Of a DNA stretch of 64,000 nucleotides, positions 1 to 8,494 are shown piece by piece. Both the position numbers and the translations under genes were made by a program. Source of the stretch: Clostridium sp. (GTDB taxonomy: Bacteria; Bacillota; Clostridia; Clostridiales; Clostridiaceae); the NCBI RefSeq assembly GCF_017888565.1, contig NZ_JAGHFX010000018.1:1-64000 (forward strand), read 5' to 3'. The notes below the pieces were generated by a model. The model saw nothing but the letters and a program-made list of their open reading frames with translations. It had not been told where the DNA came from and made no database searches. Numbering within the stretch: position 1 is the first letter of the stretch; the number at the start of each line of letters is the position of its first letter.

Positions 1-130
1 TGATTATTATAATAATGACCGTTGTCAGTGGAACTTAAAAAAGCTGACTCCTGTTCAATACAGAAATCAGCTCTTAGCTTCCTAACTCTCTTTTTTAAAA
101 TGTCCTTGACATAGGGACCAGTTTAGTACT
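1..130 (+). mobile_element. Right end of an IS3-family insertion sequence
   Basis: The first bases read as the last codons of an IS3-type transposase, followed by a GC-richer stretch around 98-126 (TGTCCTTGACATAGGGACCA) of the kind that forms the right terminal inverted repeat of such elements. The left end and most of the element lie outside the window, so the exact border, the matching repeat and any target duplication cannot be seen. The end near 126-130 is an estimate. Confidence 0.6.
2..85 (+). CDS. IS3-family transposase (OrfB), C-terminal fragment at window edge
   Basis: Frame 2 reads DYYNNDRCQWNLKKLTPVQY and then RNQLLAS before a TAA at 83-85. The pattern YYN-R--W-LK-LTPVQYR is the typical C-terminus of the rve/DDE integrase-type OrfB of IS3 elements (IS150-like group). 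Only 27 codons lie inside the window; whether the gene upstream is intact cannot be judged. The terminal inverted repeat follows directly, as expected. Confidence 0.65.
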   Translation, partial: DYYNNDRCQWNLKKLTPVQYRNQLLAS

Positions 131-146
131 ATCCCATACACATTTT

Positions 147-1247
147 TTATTTAAATATTAATTTATCAGCTAAACTTACTATTTTTTGCTTGGAATAACA
201 AGAAGATAATTTAGATAGTTTGCAGCGCATTTTTTCTAATTCCTTTGGATTAGAAATTAAATTATCTATTGCTAAGTTTAATTCTAAAAGATTATCTATA
301 TATAAAGCATATCCATTTGAGGTTAAAAATTCTACATTTTGCGTTTCCTGACCTGGAATGGCAAATGGAATTAATAAAGGTAAATTTTTAGTTATTGCTT
401 CAGTAACTGTAAGACCACCAGGTTTACTTATTATTAAATCTGAATATTCCATTAAAGAATCAACATCTCTTGAAAAACCTAATATATGAAGTTTTTTATC
501 TTTAATTGAATATTTATATTCCTTAAGTAAATCTTCCTTTAAATTTTCATTTTTCCCACATACAACTGTTATTCTAAGCTTATTTGAGTTATTCAATAAT
601 TCTTTTAAAACATAAGAAATGTTTTTTAATCCCATGCTACCACTCATCAACAAAATATTGAAATAGTTATCGGTTTTAGTTGCTTTTATATCGGACTTAT
701 TCTCTAAAAACTCATCTTTAACAGGAATTCCAAAAGTAAATATCCTTTTAGAATCTATGCCTCTTTTAGCTAAATCCTCTTTTGTATTATCACTTGCAGT
801 GATATAAGCGTCTATATTTTTATCTATGTATGTAGAATGAGCTTTAAAATCAGTTACTATAACTATTACAGGTTTATTTAAGCCTTTTCTTTTAAGAGAT
901 CCCATTATATTTACTGCAAATGGATGCGTAACTAATATTATATCTGGACTAATTGAATTAATTAGTTTAGAGATCTTTCTTTTAGTAAAGCAAAAAACTA
1001 AAGATAAAAGCCTATTTGTAAAACCTGTATCAGTAAGTTTATATGCAAATCCATAAGTTTTTGGAAAAAAAGATGCTGATATTTCATATCCACTAATAAA
1101 TAATTTAGTTAATATTTTACTATTATTTCTTAAAAAATCATGGCGTATAACTTCATATCCAGAGTTTTCAAATGAACTAGATATTGAACTTGCAGCCTGA
1201 TTATGACCTTCCCCTGTAGAAGTTGTTAATATTAAAATTTTTTTCAT
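147..1247 (-). CDS. MGDG-synthase-type glycosyltransferase (probable diacylglycerol glucosyltransferase)
   Basis: The 366-residue protein has the two-domain layout of glycosyltransferase family 28 enzymes related to plant MGDG synthase and Bacillus UgtP. The N-terminal acceptor domain opens with a Rossmann strand and the motif GEGHNQAA (residues 12-19). The C-terminal donor-binding domain has SKPGGLTVTEA near residue 275, the usual nucleotide-sugar site. By family it would add hexose from a UDP-sugar to diacylglycerol at the inner membrane face, giving glycolipid or a lipoteichoic acid anchor; the sugar and acceptor are not determined here. It stands alone, pointing left towards the IS end. 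The start is ATG at 1245-1247; a weak GTGAG-like ribosome site precedes it. Confidence 0.75.
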   Translation of the reverse strand: MKKILILTTSTGEGHNQAASSISSSFENSGYEVIRHDFLRNNSKILTKLFISGYEISASFFPKTYGFAYKLTDTGFTNRLLSLVFCFTKRKISKLINSISPDIILVTHPFAVNIMGSLKRKGLNKPVIVIVTDFKAHSTYIDKNIDAYITASDNTKEDLAKRGIDSKRIFTFGIPVKDEFLENKSDIKATKTDNYFNILLMSGSMGLKNISYVLKELLNNSNKLRITVVCGKNENLKEDLLKEYKYSIKDKKLHILGFSRDVDSLMEYSDLIISKPGGLTVTEAITKNLPLLIPFAIPGQETQNVEFLTSNGYALYIDNLLELNLAIDNLISNPKELEKMRCKLSKLSSCYSKQKIVSLADKLIFK

Positions 1248-1465
1248 GATTAAATAACACTCACTTTTCTAAATAACATAATATAATTAAGGTAATAGTA
1301 TAATTATATAGTAGTTCCATAAAAATAAATAATCTGATATATCTGTATATATTAAAATTAAGAAAATTATTTAAATATAATTACCATTATATTATATTAT
1401 AAAAATCTATGTAAAACATAAAAAAATAAAATTCTAAGATAAAATTAAGAAATAAAAGAAAAAAT

Positions 1466-1486
1466 GGGAAAGACTATGTCTTTCCC
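1466..1486 (-). terminator. Intrinsic terminator of rpmE
   Basis: GGGAAAGAC (1466-1474) pairs perfectly with GTCTTTCCC (1478-1486) around a 3-base loop. Read on the minus strand the hairpin is followed by a run of T, directly after the rpmE stop codon. Confidence 0.85.
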
Positions 1487-1494
1487 AGAATTTC

Positions 1495-1701
1495 CTATTT
1501 GTTAAGATTAAATCTCTTATTGAATTTGTCAACTCTTCCGCCAACATCAATAATTTTTTGTTTACCAGTGAAGAATGGGTGGCATTTAGAGCATATTTCT
1601 ACTTTTAGTTCATCTTTAACTGAACCAGTTGTAAAAGTATTTCCACATGCACACTTAACTACAGCTTCGTGGTTGTATTTTGGATGTATGCCTTCTCTCA
1701 T
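1495..1701 (-). CDS. rpmE: 50S ribosomal protein L31 (zinc-binding form)
   Basis: The 68-residue product starts MREGIHPKY and is a standard bacterial L31, a peripheral protein of the large ribosomal subunit. It is the zinc-binding (C+) type: CAC near residue 17 and CSKC near residue 34 give the four cysteines. I chose the ATG at 1699-1701 because AGAGGTG sits just upstream of it. An earlier in-frame start (1719) would add MKEVKN and would lie before that ribosome site. The gene is followed by its own terminator, so it is probably monocistronic. The zinc form is the one that zinc-starved cells replace with a cysteine-free paralogue; none is in this window. Confidence 0.93.
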   Translation of the reverse strand: MREGIHPKYNHEAVVKCACGNTFTTGSVKDELKVEICSKCHPFFTGKQKIIDVGGRVDKFNKRFNLNK

Positions 1702-1791
1702 ATTTTTCACCTCTTTCAACTACTTAAATAACCATTTGAGTATATCATAGGTGTTTTATTGAGTCAAGGAGATTACATAATAAAAATATCT

Positions 1792-1821
1792 TTGATTAGT
1801 TATTATATAAGATGCTATAAT
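1792..1821 (+). promoter_or_regulatory. Sigma-A promoter for tdk
   Basis: TTGATT (1792-1797), an 18-base spacer and TATAAT (1816-1821) preceded by TGC, an extended -10. It lies 33 bases before the tdk start and points into the tdk-prmC pair. Confidence 0.6.
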
Positions 1822-1853
1822 TTAAATATATCTAATGAAAAAGGAGAAATAAA

Positions 1854-2441
1854 ATGAGTAAATTATATTTTAGATATGGAGCTATGAATTCAGGAAAATC
1901 AACACATCTTATGCAGGTTGCTTATAACTATGAAGAAAGAGGTATGAATGTTGCATTAATAAAACCTTTCACAGATAAAAAGGGTGGGGAAAGACTAGTT
2001 TCAAGATTAGGTGTTGAAAGAAAAGTAGATTTAGTTATTTATGATCAAGATAATATATTAGAAAAAGTTCAAGAGTATAGAGAAAAAAATAAAAATATAG
2101 ATTGTATATTAGTTGATGAAGCTCAGTTTTTAAAATTAAAACAAATAGATCAATTATTTGAGATAGCAGTTGTATTAGATATACCAGTAATATGTTATGG
2201 ATTAAGAACTGATTTTAAAATGCAAGGGTTTGAAGGAAGTACAAGATTATTATTACTTGCTCATAGTATAGAAGAAATGAAAACTATATGTAAGTGTGGA
2301 AGAAAAGCTGTGTTAAATGGAAGAAAAATCAACGATAGATTTGTTTTTGAAGGAGAACAGATTGCAATAGATAATGTAGATAATGTTGAATATGAGTCTT
2401 TATGTGGACACTGCTATTTTAAATATAAAAATAATTTATAA
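1854..2441 (+). CDS. tdk: Thymidine kinase, type II
   Basis: The 195-residue enzyme phosphorylates thymidine with ATP in pyrimidine salvage. The P-loop GAMNSGKST is at residues 9-17, a Walker B-like VDEAQFL is near residue 85, and the zinc ribbon is made by CKCG near residue 145 and CGHC close to the C-terminus. The length is normal for the tetrameric type II family. AAAGGAG lies 7-8 bases before the ATG. prmC starts 17 bases downstream, so the two are probably co-transcribed from the promoter at 1792. Confidence 0.95.
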   Translation: MSKLYFRYGAMNSGKSTHLMQVAYNYEERGMNVALIKPFTDKKGGERLVSRLGVERKVDLVIYDQDNILEKVQEYREKNKNIDCILVDEAQFLKLKQIDQLFEIAVVLDIPVICYGLRTDFKMQGFEGSTRLLLLAHSIEEMKTICKCGRKAVLNGRKINDRFVFEGEQIAIDNVDNVEYESLCGHCYFKYKNNL

Positions 2442-2458
2442 ATAGAAAGAGTGGTAAA

Positions 2459-4222
2459 ATGAGAAAATGTGAAGTTGGAGGCCAAGCAGTTATTGAAGGA
2501 GTTATGATGAGGGGGAGTAAAGGACAGGCTACAGCAGTTAGAACTCCAAATAAAGAAATAAAAATAGAATTTAAAAAAATAGTACCTATAACTAAAAAAT
2601 ATAAATTTTTAAATATTCCATTTATTAGAGGGATATTTGTGCTTTTAGATTCGCTTATTACTGGAATTAATACATTAAATTATTCAGCATCATTTTTTGA
2701 AGATGAGGATGAAAGTGAATCAAAATTTGAAATTTGGCTAAAAAATAAATTTGGTGAAAGAAGTAATGATTTAATAATTGGAGCAACTATGATATTATCA
2801 TTTGCTATTGCTGTAGGATTGTTCGTAGCATTACCTACAGCAATTGCATCACTGTTTAGTTATTTAAATTTACCAGCTATAGCTTTAAATTTAATAGAAG
2901 CGGTAATTAGAATTACGATTTTACTTGTTTATATGTATTCTATAAGTAAAATGGATGATATTTATAGGGTATTTCAGTACCACGGAGCTGAACATAAATC
3001 AATTTTTTGCTATGAGTCAGAAGAAGAATTAACAGTAGAGAATGTAAAAAAATTTAGTAGATTTCATCCAAGGTGTGGAACAAACTTTTTATTTTTAATT
3101 ATGTTTGTTAGTATATTAATATTTAGCTTTACTGGATGGGGGGGATTTCTTGAAAGGTTAATACTTAGAGTGCTATTAATTCCAGTTGTATCAGGAATAA
3201 CATATGAGTTAATTAAGTGGCTTGGAAAAAATGATAATAAATTAGCGAAGATAATAGCATATCCAGGATTAAAACTTCAAGAGCTTACAACAAAGGAACC
3301 AGATGATGATCAAATAGAAGTAGCTATTGCAGCTCTTATGAAGGCAGAAGGACTTAAACCTAAAGAAAAAACAATAGGTGAATTATTAGATAAAGCATCT
3401 AAGGAATTAAAAGAAGAGAATATAGATACTTATATTTTAGATTCACAGTTATTGTTAGGTAATGTTTTAGCAAAGGATAAATTGTATATAATAACAAATA
3501 GGGATAAGAATGTTTCTTTAAAAGATGAAAAGGAATATTTGGGTTTAGTAGAGAAAAGAAAAAATAAAATGCCTATCAAGTATATTTTAGGTGAAACAGA
3601 GTTTATGGGATTAGATTTTAATGTAGAAGAAGGGGTCCTAATTCCAAGAGGTGATACAGAGGTATTAGTAGAAGAATTATTATCTATCATAAGTGAAGAA
3701 GATGAACTAAATGTTTGTGATTTATGTTCTGGAAGCGGAGCAATTGGAATATCTCTTGCAAGTTATAGAAAAAAAATAAATGTAGAAGAAATAGATCTTT
3801 ATGAGATTCCAGAAAAAATAACTAAAAAAAATATTATAAAGCATGGATTAGAGGATAGAGTTAAATTTATTAAAAGTGATTTATTAAAGGAGCCAATAAG
3901 TCAAGGAAAGAAGTATGATATAATAGTTTCAAATCCTCCATATATTAAAGCTGATGAAATAAGTAATTTAATGGATGATGTGAAAAAATATGAGCCTCAT
4001 ACAGCACTAGATGGTGGTGATGATGGATTATTATTTTATAAAAGAATAATCGAAGAAAGCAAAATCACACTAAATAATGGAGGGATACTAGCTTTTGAAA
4101 TTGGTTATGATCAGGGAGAAGAGGTTAGTGATTTGATGAGAGAAGTTGGGTTTTACAATATAAAATTGGTAAAGGACTTGGCAGGATTAGACAGAGTTGT
4201 GCTGGGATACTTTAAATATTGA
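2459..4222 (+). CDS. prmC: DUF1385 membrane protein fused to PrmC release-factor methyltransferase
   Basis: One uninterrupted frame of 587 codons holds two proteins that are separate in most Firmicutes. Residues 1 to about 290 form a DUF1385 (YqhQ-like) domain with about four membrane segments and the family motif QYHGAEHKS. Residues from about 300 to 587 form PrmC (HemK), which methylates the GGQ glutamine of release factors RF1 and RF2 with S-adenosylmethionine: the SAM loop CDLCSGSGAIG starts near residue 420 and the catalytic NPPY is at 492-495. I see no internal ribosome site before the methyltransferase, so a true fusion is likely. It would tether PrmC to the membrane. prfA, one of its substrates, is next door. 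Confidence 0.9.
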   Translation: MRKCEVGGQAVIEGVMMRGSKGQATAVRTPNKEIKIEFKKIVPITKKYKFLNIPFIRGIFVLLDSLITGINTLNYSASFFEDEDESESKFEIWLKNKFGERSNDLIIGATMILSFAIAVGLFVALPTAIASLFSYLNLPAIALNLIEAVIRITILLVYMYSISKMDDIYRVFQYHGAEHKSIFCYESEEELTVENVKKFSRFHPRCGTNFLFLIMFVSILIFSFTGWGGFLERLILRVLLIPVVSGITYELIKWLGKNDNKLAKIIAYPGLKLQELTTKEPDDDQIEVAIAALMKAEGLKPKEKTIGELLDKASKELKEENIDTYILDSQLLLGNVLAKDKLYIITNRDKNVSLKDEKEYLGLVEKRKNKMPIKYILGETEFMGLDFNVEEGVLIPRGDTEVLVEELLSIISEEDELNVCDLCSGSGAIGISLASYRKKINVEEIDLYEIPEKITKKNIIKHGLEDRVKFIKSDLLKEPISQGKKYDIIVSNPPYIKADEISNLMDDVKKYEPHTALDGGDDGLLFYKRIIEESKITLNNGGILAFEIGYDQGEEVSDLMREVGFYNIKLVKDLAGLDRVVLGYFKY

Positions 4223-4248
4223 TAAATTTCTATCTCTTGTGATATAAT
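4219..4248 (+). promoter_or_regulatory. Sigma-A promoter for prfA, overlapping the prmC stop
   Basis: TTGATA (4219-4224), an 18-base spacer and TATAAT (4243-4248) with TGA in the extended -10 position. The -35 box overlaps the prmC stop codon (4220-4222), so prfA can be expressed apart from tdk-prmC. Confidence 0.55.
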
Positions 4249-4285
4249 AGGGAGATATTAAAAAATATAGTACGGAGTGATATTT

Positions 4286-5371
4286 ATGTTATTAGATAAA
4301 TTGGCTTTTATAGAAAATAAATATGATGAATTATCTGTAAAGATATCAGATCCTTCAATAATGGCTAACCAAAATGAATGGAGAAAGCTATGTAAGGAGC
4401 ATGCTGATTTAGAAGTCATAGTTACTGCATATAGAGAATATAGAACAGTTATAGATGATTTAGCAGCTAACAAAGAAATGTTAGCAGAAGAAAGCGATAG
4501 GGAAATGAGAGAAATGCTTTCAGAAGAAATCTCAGACTTAACAGCGAGAGAAGAAGAGTTAGAAAAGCATATTCAAATACTTTTATTACCTAAGGATCCA
4601 AATGATGATAAGAACGTTTTTGTAGAAATAAGAGGTGGTGCAGGTGGAGATGAAGCCGCTCTATTTGCAGCAAATTTATTTAGAATGTATACAAGATATG
4701 CAGAGACACAAAGATGGTCAGTTGAATTAATGAGTGCTAATGAAACTGATATTGGTGGATTCAAAGAAGTAGTATTTATGATTAAGGGATCAGGAGCATA
4801 TTCTAAGCTAAAATATGAAAGTGGTGTACATAGAGTACAAAGAGTCCCAGATACAGAATCAAGTGGTAGAATTCATACATCTACAGCAACAGTAGCTGTT
4901 CTGCCAGAAGTTGATGATGTAGAAATAGAAATAAACGAAAAAGATTTAAGAATAGATGTTTATAGATCTTCTGGTAATGGAGGACAATGTGTTAATACAA
5001 CTGACTCAGCTGTAAGAATAACACATATACCAACTGGAGTTGTTGTTGCCTGTCAAGATGAAAAATCACAGTTAAAGAATAAAGAAAAAGCTATGAAGGT
5101 TTTAAGATCTAGATTATATGAAGCGGCAGAAGCTGAAAGAAATGCTGGTATAGCAGAAGATAGAAAGAGTCAAGTAGGTTCAGGGGATAGAAGTGAAAGA
5201 ATAAGAACTTATAACTATCCTCAAGGAAGAGTTACTGATCATAGAATTGGGTTAACACTTTATAAGTTAGAGTCATATTTAAATGGTGATATAGAAGAAG
5301 TGATTAATGCATTAATTACAGCTGATCAAGCTGAAAAAATGAAAAAAATGGGTAATACAGACGCTATTTAA
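4286..5371 (+). CDS. prfA: Peptide chain release factor 1
   Basis: The 361-residue RF1 ends translation at UAA and UAG. Its stop-codon reading motif PxT is visible as PDT in [15 protein letters not shown], and the peptidyl-hydrolase motif reads [13 protein letters not shown]. The residue after GGQ is Cys where many RF1 proteins have His. I chose the ATG at 4286 ([13 protein letters not shown]) because CGGAGTG at 4273-4279 is its ribosome site; an upstream GTG at 4277 lies inside that site. It follows the PrmC gene whose product methylates this GGQ glutamine, and ends in a strong terminator. Confidence 0.95.
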   Translation: MLLDKLAFIENKYDELSVKISDPSIMANQNEWRKLCKEHADLEVIVTAYREYRTVIDDLAANKEMLAEESDREMREMLSEEISDLTAREEELEKHIQILLLPKDPNDDKNVFVEIRGGAGGDEAALFAANLFRMYTRYAETQRWSVELMSANETDIGGFKEVVFMIKGSGAYSKLKYESGVHRVQRVPDTESSGRIHTSTATVAVLPEVDDVEIEINEKDLRIDVYRSSGNGGQCVNTTDSAVRITHIPTGVVVACQDEKSQLKNKEKAMKVLRSRLYEAAEAERNAGIAEDRKSQVGSGDRSERIRTYNYPQGRVTDHRIGLTLYKLESYLNGDIEEVINALITADQAEKMKKMGNTDAI

Positions 5372-5373
5372 TA

Positions 5374-5405
5374 AAAAGCCTTACATTTTATAATGTGGGG
5401 CTTTT
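5374..5405 (+). terminator. Terminator after prfA
   Basis: A 14-bp stem, 5374-5387 with 5392-5405, closed by a TTAT loop; two of the pairs are G-U. It ends in CTTTT. The next ribosome site begins only 6 bases later, so some readthrough may feed the downstream gene. Confidence 0.75.
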
Positions 5406-5421
5406 AAAGTAGGTGGGAAGA

Positions 5422-6009
5422 ATGAAAATAAACAAAGCATTAAAAAAAGAAAAAAATCATAAAAGGAACTTCTTTATATTAATGTTCATGCTATTTACAA
5501 TACTTCCTTTAGTAGCTTTATTGGCACAAAATAAGAATATGTTTTTATGGGCTTATTTAGCGCTTATAGAGGGATTAATAATAATATCGTGTATAAATAA
5601 ATTGAATTATCATAGGTTAAGATTTTATTGTAATAATAATAAATTAAAATTTAAAAGTGGATTATTTTCAAAAGAATCAGTTATTATATGTGATAAGGTA
5701 GCAGTTGTACATACTGATAAAACAAAGGAAGAAATGGATATTATATTAATATCGACTGTTAGATTTAGAAATAAATATTTAAAGCCTGTAACAAAAGCCT
5801 TCATTAAGAGATATCCAGAAGCATCAGAAGAATACTTAAAAGTAAAAAAAATAAATCCAGAAGAAAATTACTATTTTCAAGTTATAAAAAAAGGTGCTTT
5901 AAAGAAATATAATTTATTAGATGAGATATATAAAAATTGTGTTAGGGCATCTTATACATCTTCAGCTATAGAAAATATAAAAATAGCAAGAGAGCAGATA
6001 GAAATATAA
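5422..6009 (+). CDS. Hypothetical membrane protein with two N-terminal membrane segments
   Basis: I do not recognise this 195-residue protein. After a very basic start (KINKALKKEKNHKRN) there are two hydrophobic segments at about residues 18-38 and 44-62, then a soluble domain of about 130 residues with mixed strands and helices and many Lys and Glu. This resembles small clostridial proteins with a membrane anchor and a PH-like cytoplasmic domain, but that is only an impression. The ATG at 5422 follows AGGTGGG (5411-5417). It sits between prfA and tsaC, 20 bases before the latter, so it may share a transcript with tsaC. Confidence 0.6.
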   Translation: MKINKALKKEKNHKRNFFILMFMLFTILPLVALLAQNKNMFLWAYLALIEGLIIISCINKLNYHRLRFYCNNNKLKFKSGLFSKESVIICDKVAVVHTDKTKEEMDIILISTVRFRNKYLKPVTKAFIKRYPEASEEYLKVKKINPEENYYFQVIKKGALKKYNLLDEIYKNCVRASYTSSAIENIKIAREQIEI

Positions 6010-6029
6010 AGAGAAAGAAGGTAGAACTT

Positions 6030-7079
6030 TTGGAAACAAAGGTAGCTATTATAAAAGATATTAATAAAGATATTGAATATTTAAAGGAAGCAGCTGACAT
6101 TATATATAATGGAGGAGTTGTTGCATTTCCGACAGAAACAGTATATGGTTTAGGCGCTAATGCGTTAAATGATGAGGCGGTAGAAAAAATATTTAACGCA
6201 AAAGGTAGACCACAAGATAATCCTTTAATAGTACATGTTTCTTCGAAAGATATAACTAACTTAGTTAAAGATGTTCCAGAGGTAGCACAAAAACTTATGA
6301 ATAGATTTTGGCCAGGTCCTTTGACCATAATTCTAAATAAAAAGGAAGTAATTCCAAATAGGACTAGTGCAAATTTAGATACAATAGGTATAAGAATGCC
6401 AAACGATAAAATAGCATTAAAGCTTATAGAATTATCTGGATGTCCGATTGCAGCGCCATCAGCAAATATATCAGGAAGGCCTAGTCCAACTGAAGTGGAA
6501 CGTTGCATTGAGGATTTAAGTGGAAGAATAGATTATATCCTTGGAGGAGAAAGAAGTAATGTAGGTGTTGAGTCAACAATAGTGGATTGTACAGTTAATC
6601 CTCCTATGGTTTTAAGACCTGGTGGAGTAACTTTAGAAATGCTACAAGAGGTTTGTATGGATATAAAAATAGATAAAGCAATACAAGGAAAACCTGATGA
6701 AAACTTGAAGCCTAAAGCACCGGGGATGAAGTATAGACATTATGCTCCAAAGGCCAAATTAAAAATAATAAAGGGAAATAAGCAAAAAACTATTGAAAAA
6801 ATTAATGAAATAGTACAAAATTATATAGAAAATCAAAAAGAGGTTGCGATACTATCAACAGATGAATTGTGTAGTTCTTTTAATAAAGGTAAAGTGATTT
6901 CTTTAGGAAGTGAAAAAAATCTATATGATGTAGCAAGAAATTTATTTGAATCACTTAGAGAATGTGATGATTTAAATGTTGACATTATATTATGTCAAGC
7001 CTTTGATGAAAAGGGTGTAGGTCTTGCTATAATGAATAGATTAAATAAAGCCGCAGGCTTTGATATAGTAGAAGTATAA
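6030..7079 (+). CDS. tsaC: L-threonylcarbamoyladenylate synthase (Sua5/YwlC type)
   Basis: The 349-residue enzyme makes threonylcarbamoyl-AMP from threonine, bicarbonate and ATP, the first step of t6A37 tRNA modification. The N-terminal YrdC domain (about residues 12-205) contains FPTETVYGLGANA and KGRPQDNPLIVHV; the extra C-terminal Sua5 domain (about 235-345) makes it the long form. The later-step genes tsaB and tsaE are elsewhere in this window (46.6-47.8 kb). Translation seems to start at TTG (6030) with GAAAGAAGGT upstream. A terminator-like hairpin follows at 7088. Confidence 0.93.
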   Translation: METKVAIIKDINKDIEYLKEAADIIYNGGVVAFPTETVYGLGANALNDEAVEKIFNAKGRPQDNPLIVHVSSKDITNLVKDVPEVAQKLMNRFWPGPLTIILNKKEVIPNRTSANLDTIGIRMPNDKIALKLIELSGCPIAAPSANISGRPSPTEVERCIEDLSGRIDYILGGERSNVGVESTIVDCTVNPPMVLRPGGVTLEMLQEVCMDIKIDKAIQGKPDENLKPKAPGMKYRHYAPKAKLKIIKGNKQKTIEKINEIVQNYIENQKEVAILSTDELCSSFNKGKVISLGSEKNLYDVARNLFESLRECDDLNVDIILCQAFDEKGVGLAIMNRLNKAAGFDIVEV

Positions 7080-7087
7080 TTAGGGAG

Positions 7088-7110
7088 GGAAGGGGGCACC
7101 TTTCCTTTTT
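7088..7110 (+). terminator. Terminator after tsaC
   Basis: GGAAGGG (7088-7094) pairs with CCTTTCC (7099-7105), including one G-U pair, and is followed by a run of T. Confidence 0.6.
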
Positions 7111-7154
7111 TATTATATAAATTTATCATTATAATGGTTAGGAGGTACATTCTT

Positions 7155-7604
7155 ATGAAGATAGCAGTAGGTTCAGATCATGGTGGAGTTGAATTAAAGG
7201 AAGAAATAAAAAAATATCTTGCAATAGAAGGATATGAAGTAAAAGATTTTGGTACTAACTCTACTGAATCATGTGATTATCCTGATTATGCATTACCAGT
7301 GGCAGAAGCAGTAGTGGCAAAAGAGTTTGATTTTGGAATTTTAATATGTGGAACAGGTATAGGTATAGGCATTGCAGCAAATAAGGTTCCAGGAGTTAGG
7401 GCAGCATTGTGTTCTGATACTTTTAGTGCTCATGCAACAAGAGAACATAATGATGCAAATATATTAACTCTTGGTCAAAGAGTAGTAGGACCAGGGTTAG
7501 CATTAGATATAGTAAAAACATTTTTAAATACTGAGTTTCAAGGTGAAAGACACCAAAATAGAATTGATAAAATAACAGAGATAGAGAAAAAATATTATAA
7601 ATAA
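7155..7604 (+). CDS. rpiB: Ribose-5-phosphate isomerase B
   Basis: The 149-residue RpiB/LacA/LacB-family enzyme interconverts ribose 5-phosphate and ribulose 5-phosphate in the pentose phosphate pathway. It opens with KIAVGSDHGGVELK, has the catalytic cysteine in LICGTGIGIGIAANK (about residue 65) and the phosphate-site HATREHNDANIL. The perfect AGGAGGT at 7139-7145 selects the ATG at 7155; an in-frame ATG at 7134 lies before that site. upp follows after 32 bases. A LacAB role in galactose 6-phosphate metabolism is less likely because there is a single subunit and no lac genes nearby. Confidence 0.92.
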   Translation: MKIAVGSDHGGVELKEEIKKYLAIEGYEVKDFGTNSTESCDYPDYALPVAEAVVAKEFDFGILICGTGIGIGIAANKVPGVRAALCSDTFSAHATREHNDANILTLGQRVVGPGLALDIVKTFLNTEFQGERHQNRIDKITEIEKKYYK

Positions 7605-7636
7605 TAAAAATTAAAAGTGCTGTAGGAGGAATATAA

Positions 7637-8266
7637 ATGAGCAAAGTAACACAAATAGATCACCCATTAATATTACATAAATTAGCTTTCATAAGAAATA
7701 AGGAAACAGGTTCAAAGGATTTTAGAGAATTAGTAGAAGAGGTTTCAATGCTTATGGCTTATGAAGTAACTAGGGATTTAAGCACTGAGGAAGTAGAAAT
7801 AGAAACTCCAATTTGTAAAACAAAATGTAAGATGTTATCAGGTAAGAAAGTAGCTATAGTACCTATATTAAGAGCAGGACTTGGTATGGTAGATGGTATG
7901 CTTAAGCTTATACCAGCAGCTAAAGTTGGTCATGTAGGACTATATAGAGATGAAGAAACTCTTCAACCAGTAGAATACTTCTGTAAGCTACCTCAAGATA
8001 TAGCAGAAAGAGACGTAATAGTAGTAGATCCAATGTTAGCTACAGGTGGATCAGCAGCAGATGCTATAACTATGTTAAAGAAAAGAGGAGCAAAAAATTT
8101 AAGACTTATGTGCTTAATAAGTTCTCCAGAAGGTGTTGAATTTGTTCAGAAGGCTCATCCTGATGTAGATATATATGTTGCAGGAATAGATGAAAAGTTA
8201 AATGAACATGGATACATAGTTCCTGGACTTGGTGACGCAGGAGATAGATTATTTGGAACTAAATAA
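7637..8266 (+). CDS. upp: Uracil phosphoribosyltransferase
   Basis: The 209-residue enzyme salvages uracil with PRPP to UMP. The PRPP loop is [15 protein letters not shown] (about residue 130), and the uracil-binding end is [15 protein letters not shown], both as in characterised Upp proteins. GTAGGAGG precedes the ATG. It is probably co-transcribed with rpiB, which supplies pentose phosphate for PRPP, and it ends in a very stable terminator. Confidence 0.96.
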   Translation: MSKVTQIDHPLILHKLAFIRNKETGSKDFRELVEEVSMLMAYEVTRDLSTEEVEIETPICKTKCKMLSGKKVAIVPILRAGLGMVDGMLKLIPAAKVGHVGLYRDEETLQPVEYFCKLPQDIAERDVIVVDPMLATGGSAADAITMLKKRGAKNLRLMCLISSPEGVEFVQKAHPDVDIYVAGIDEKLNEHGYIVPGLGDAGDRLFGTK

Positions 8267-8270
8267 TAAA

Positions 8271-8310
8271 TTAATAAAGAGTAGCTTAAATATAAGCTAC
8301 TCTTTATTAA
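8271..8310 (+). terminator. Terminator after upp
   Basis: A perfect 18-bp stem (8271-8288 with 8293-8310) with a 4-base loop, rich in A/T at its base and followed by T-rich DNA. Confidence 0.85.
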
Positions 8311-8342
8311 TTTATTAATTATCATATAAGATATAGTATTAT

Positions 8343-8371
8343 TTGTTTATTTATATTTAAAAGTGTATAAT
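8343..8371 (+). promoter_or_regulatory. Candidate promoter for wecB
   Basis: TTGTTT (8343-8348), a 17-base spacer and TATAAT (8366-8371). It lies about 120 bases before wecB; no other feature is evident in that leader. Confidence 0.45.
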
Positions 8372-8494
8372 TAGATAAACATGTCACTTATAAGGAATGT
8401 AGAGTTAATTAGAATAAAGCCTTAAATAAATAGAAATATTAAATTATATAGTAGTGGAAAATTTATTTTTAATTTTAATTAGGAGGAACCTAAA

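Noticed and set aside
5966..6508. 180-codon frame on the minus strand inside tsaC
   Set aside because: It is antisense to a well-conserved gene, has no ribosome site, and its residues reflect reversed tsaC codons.
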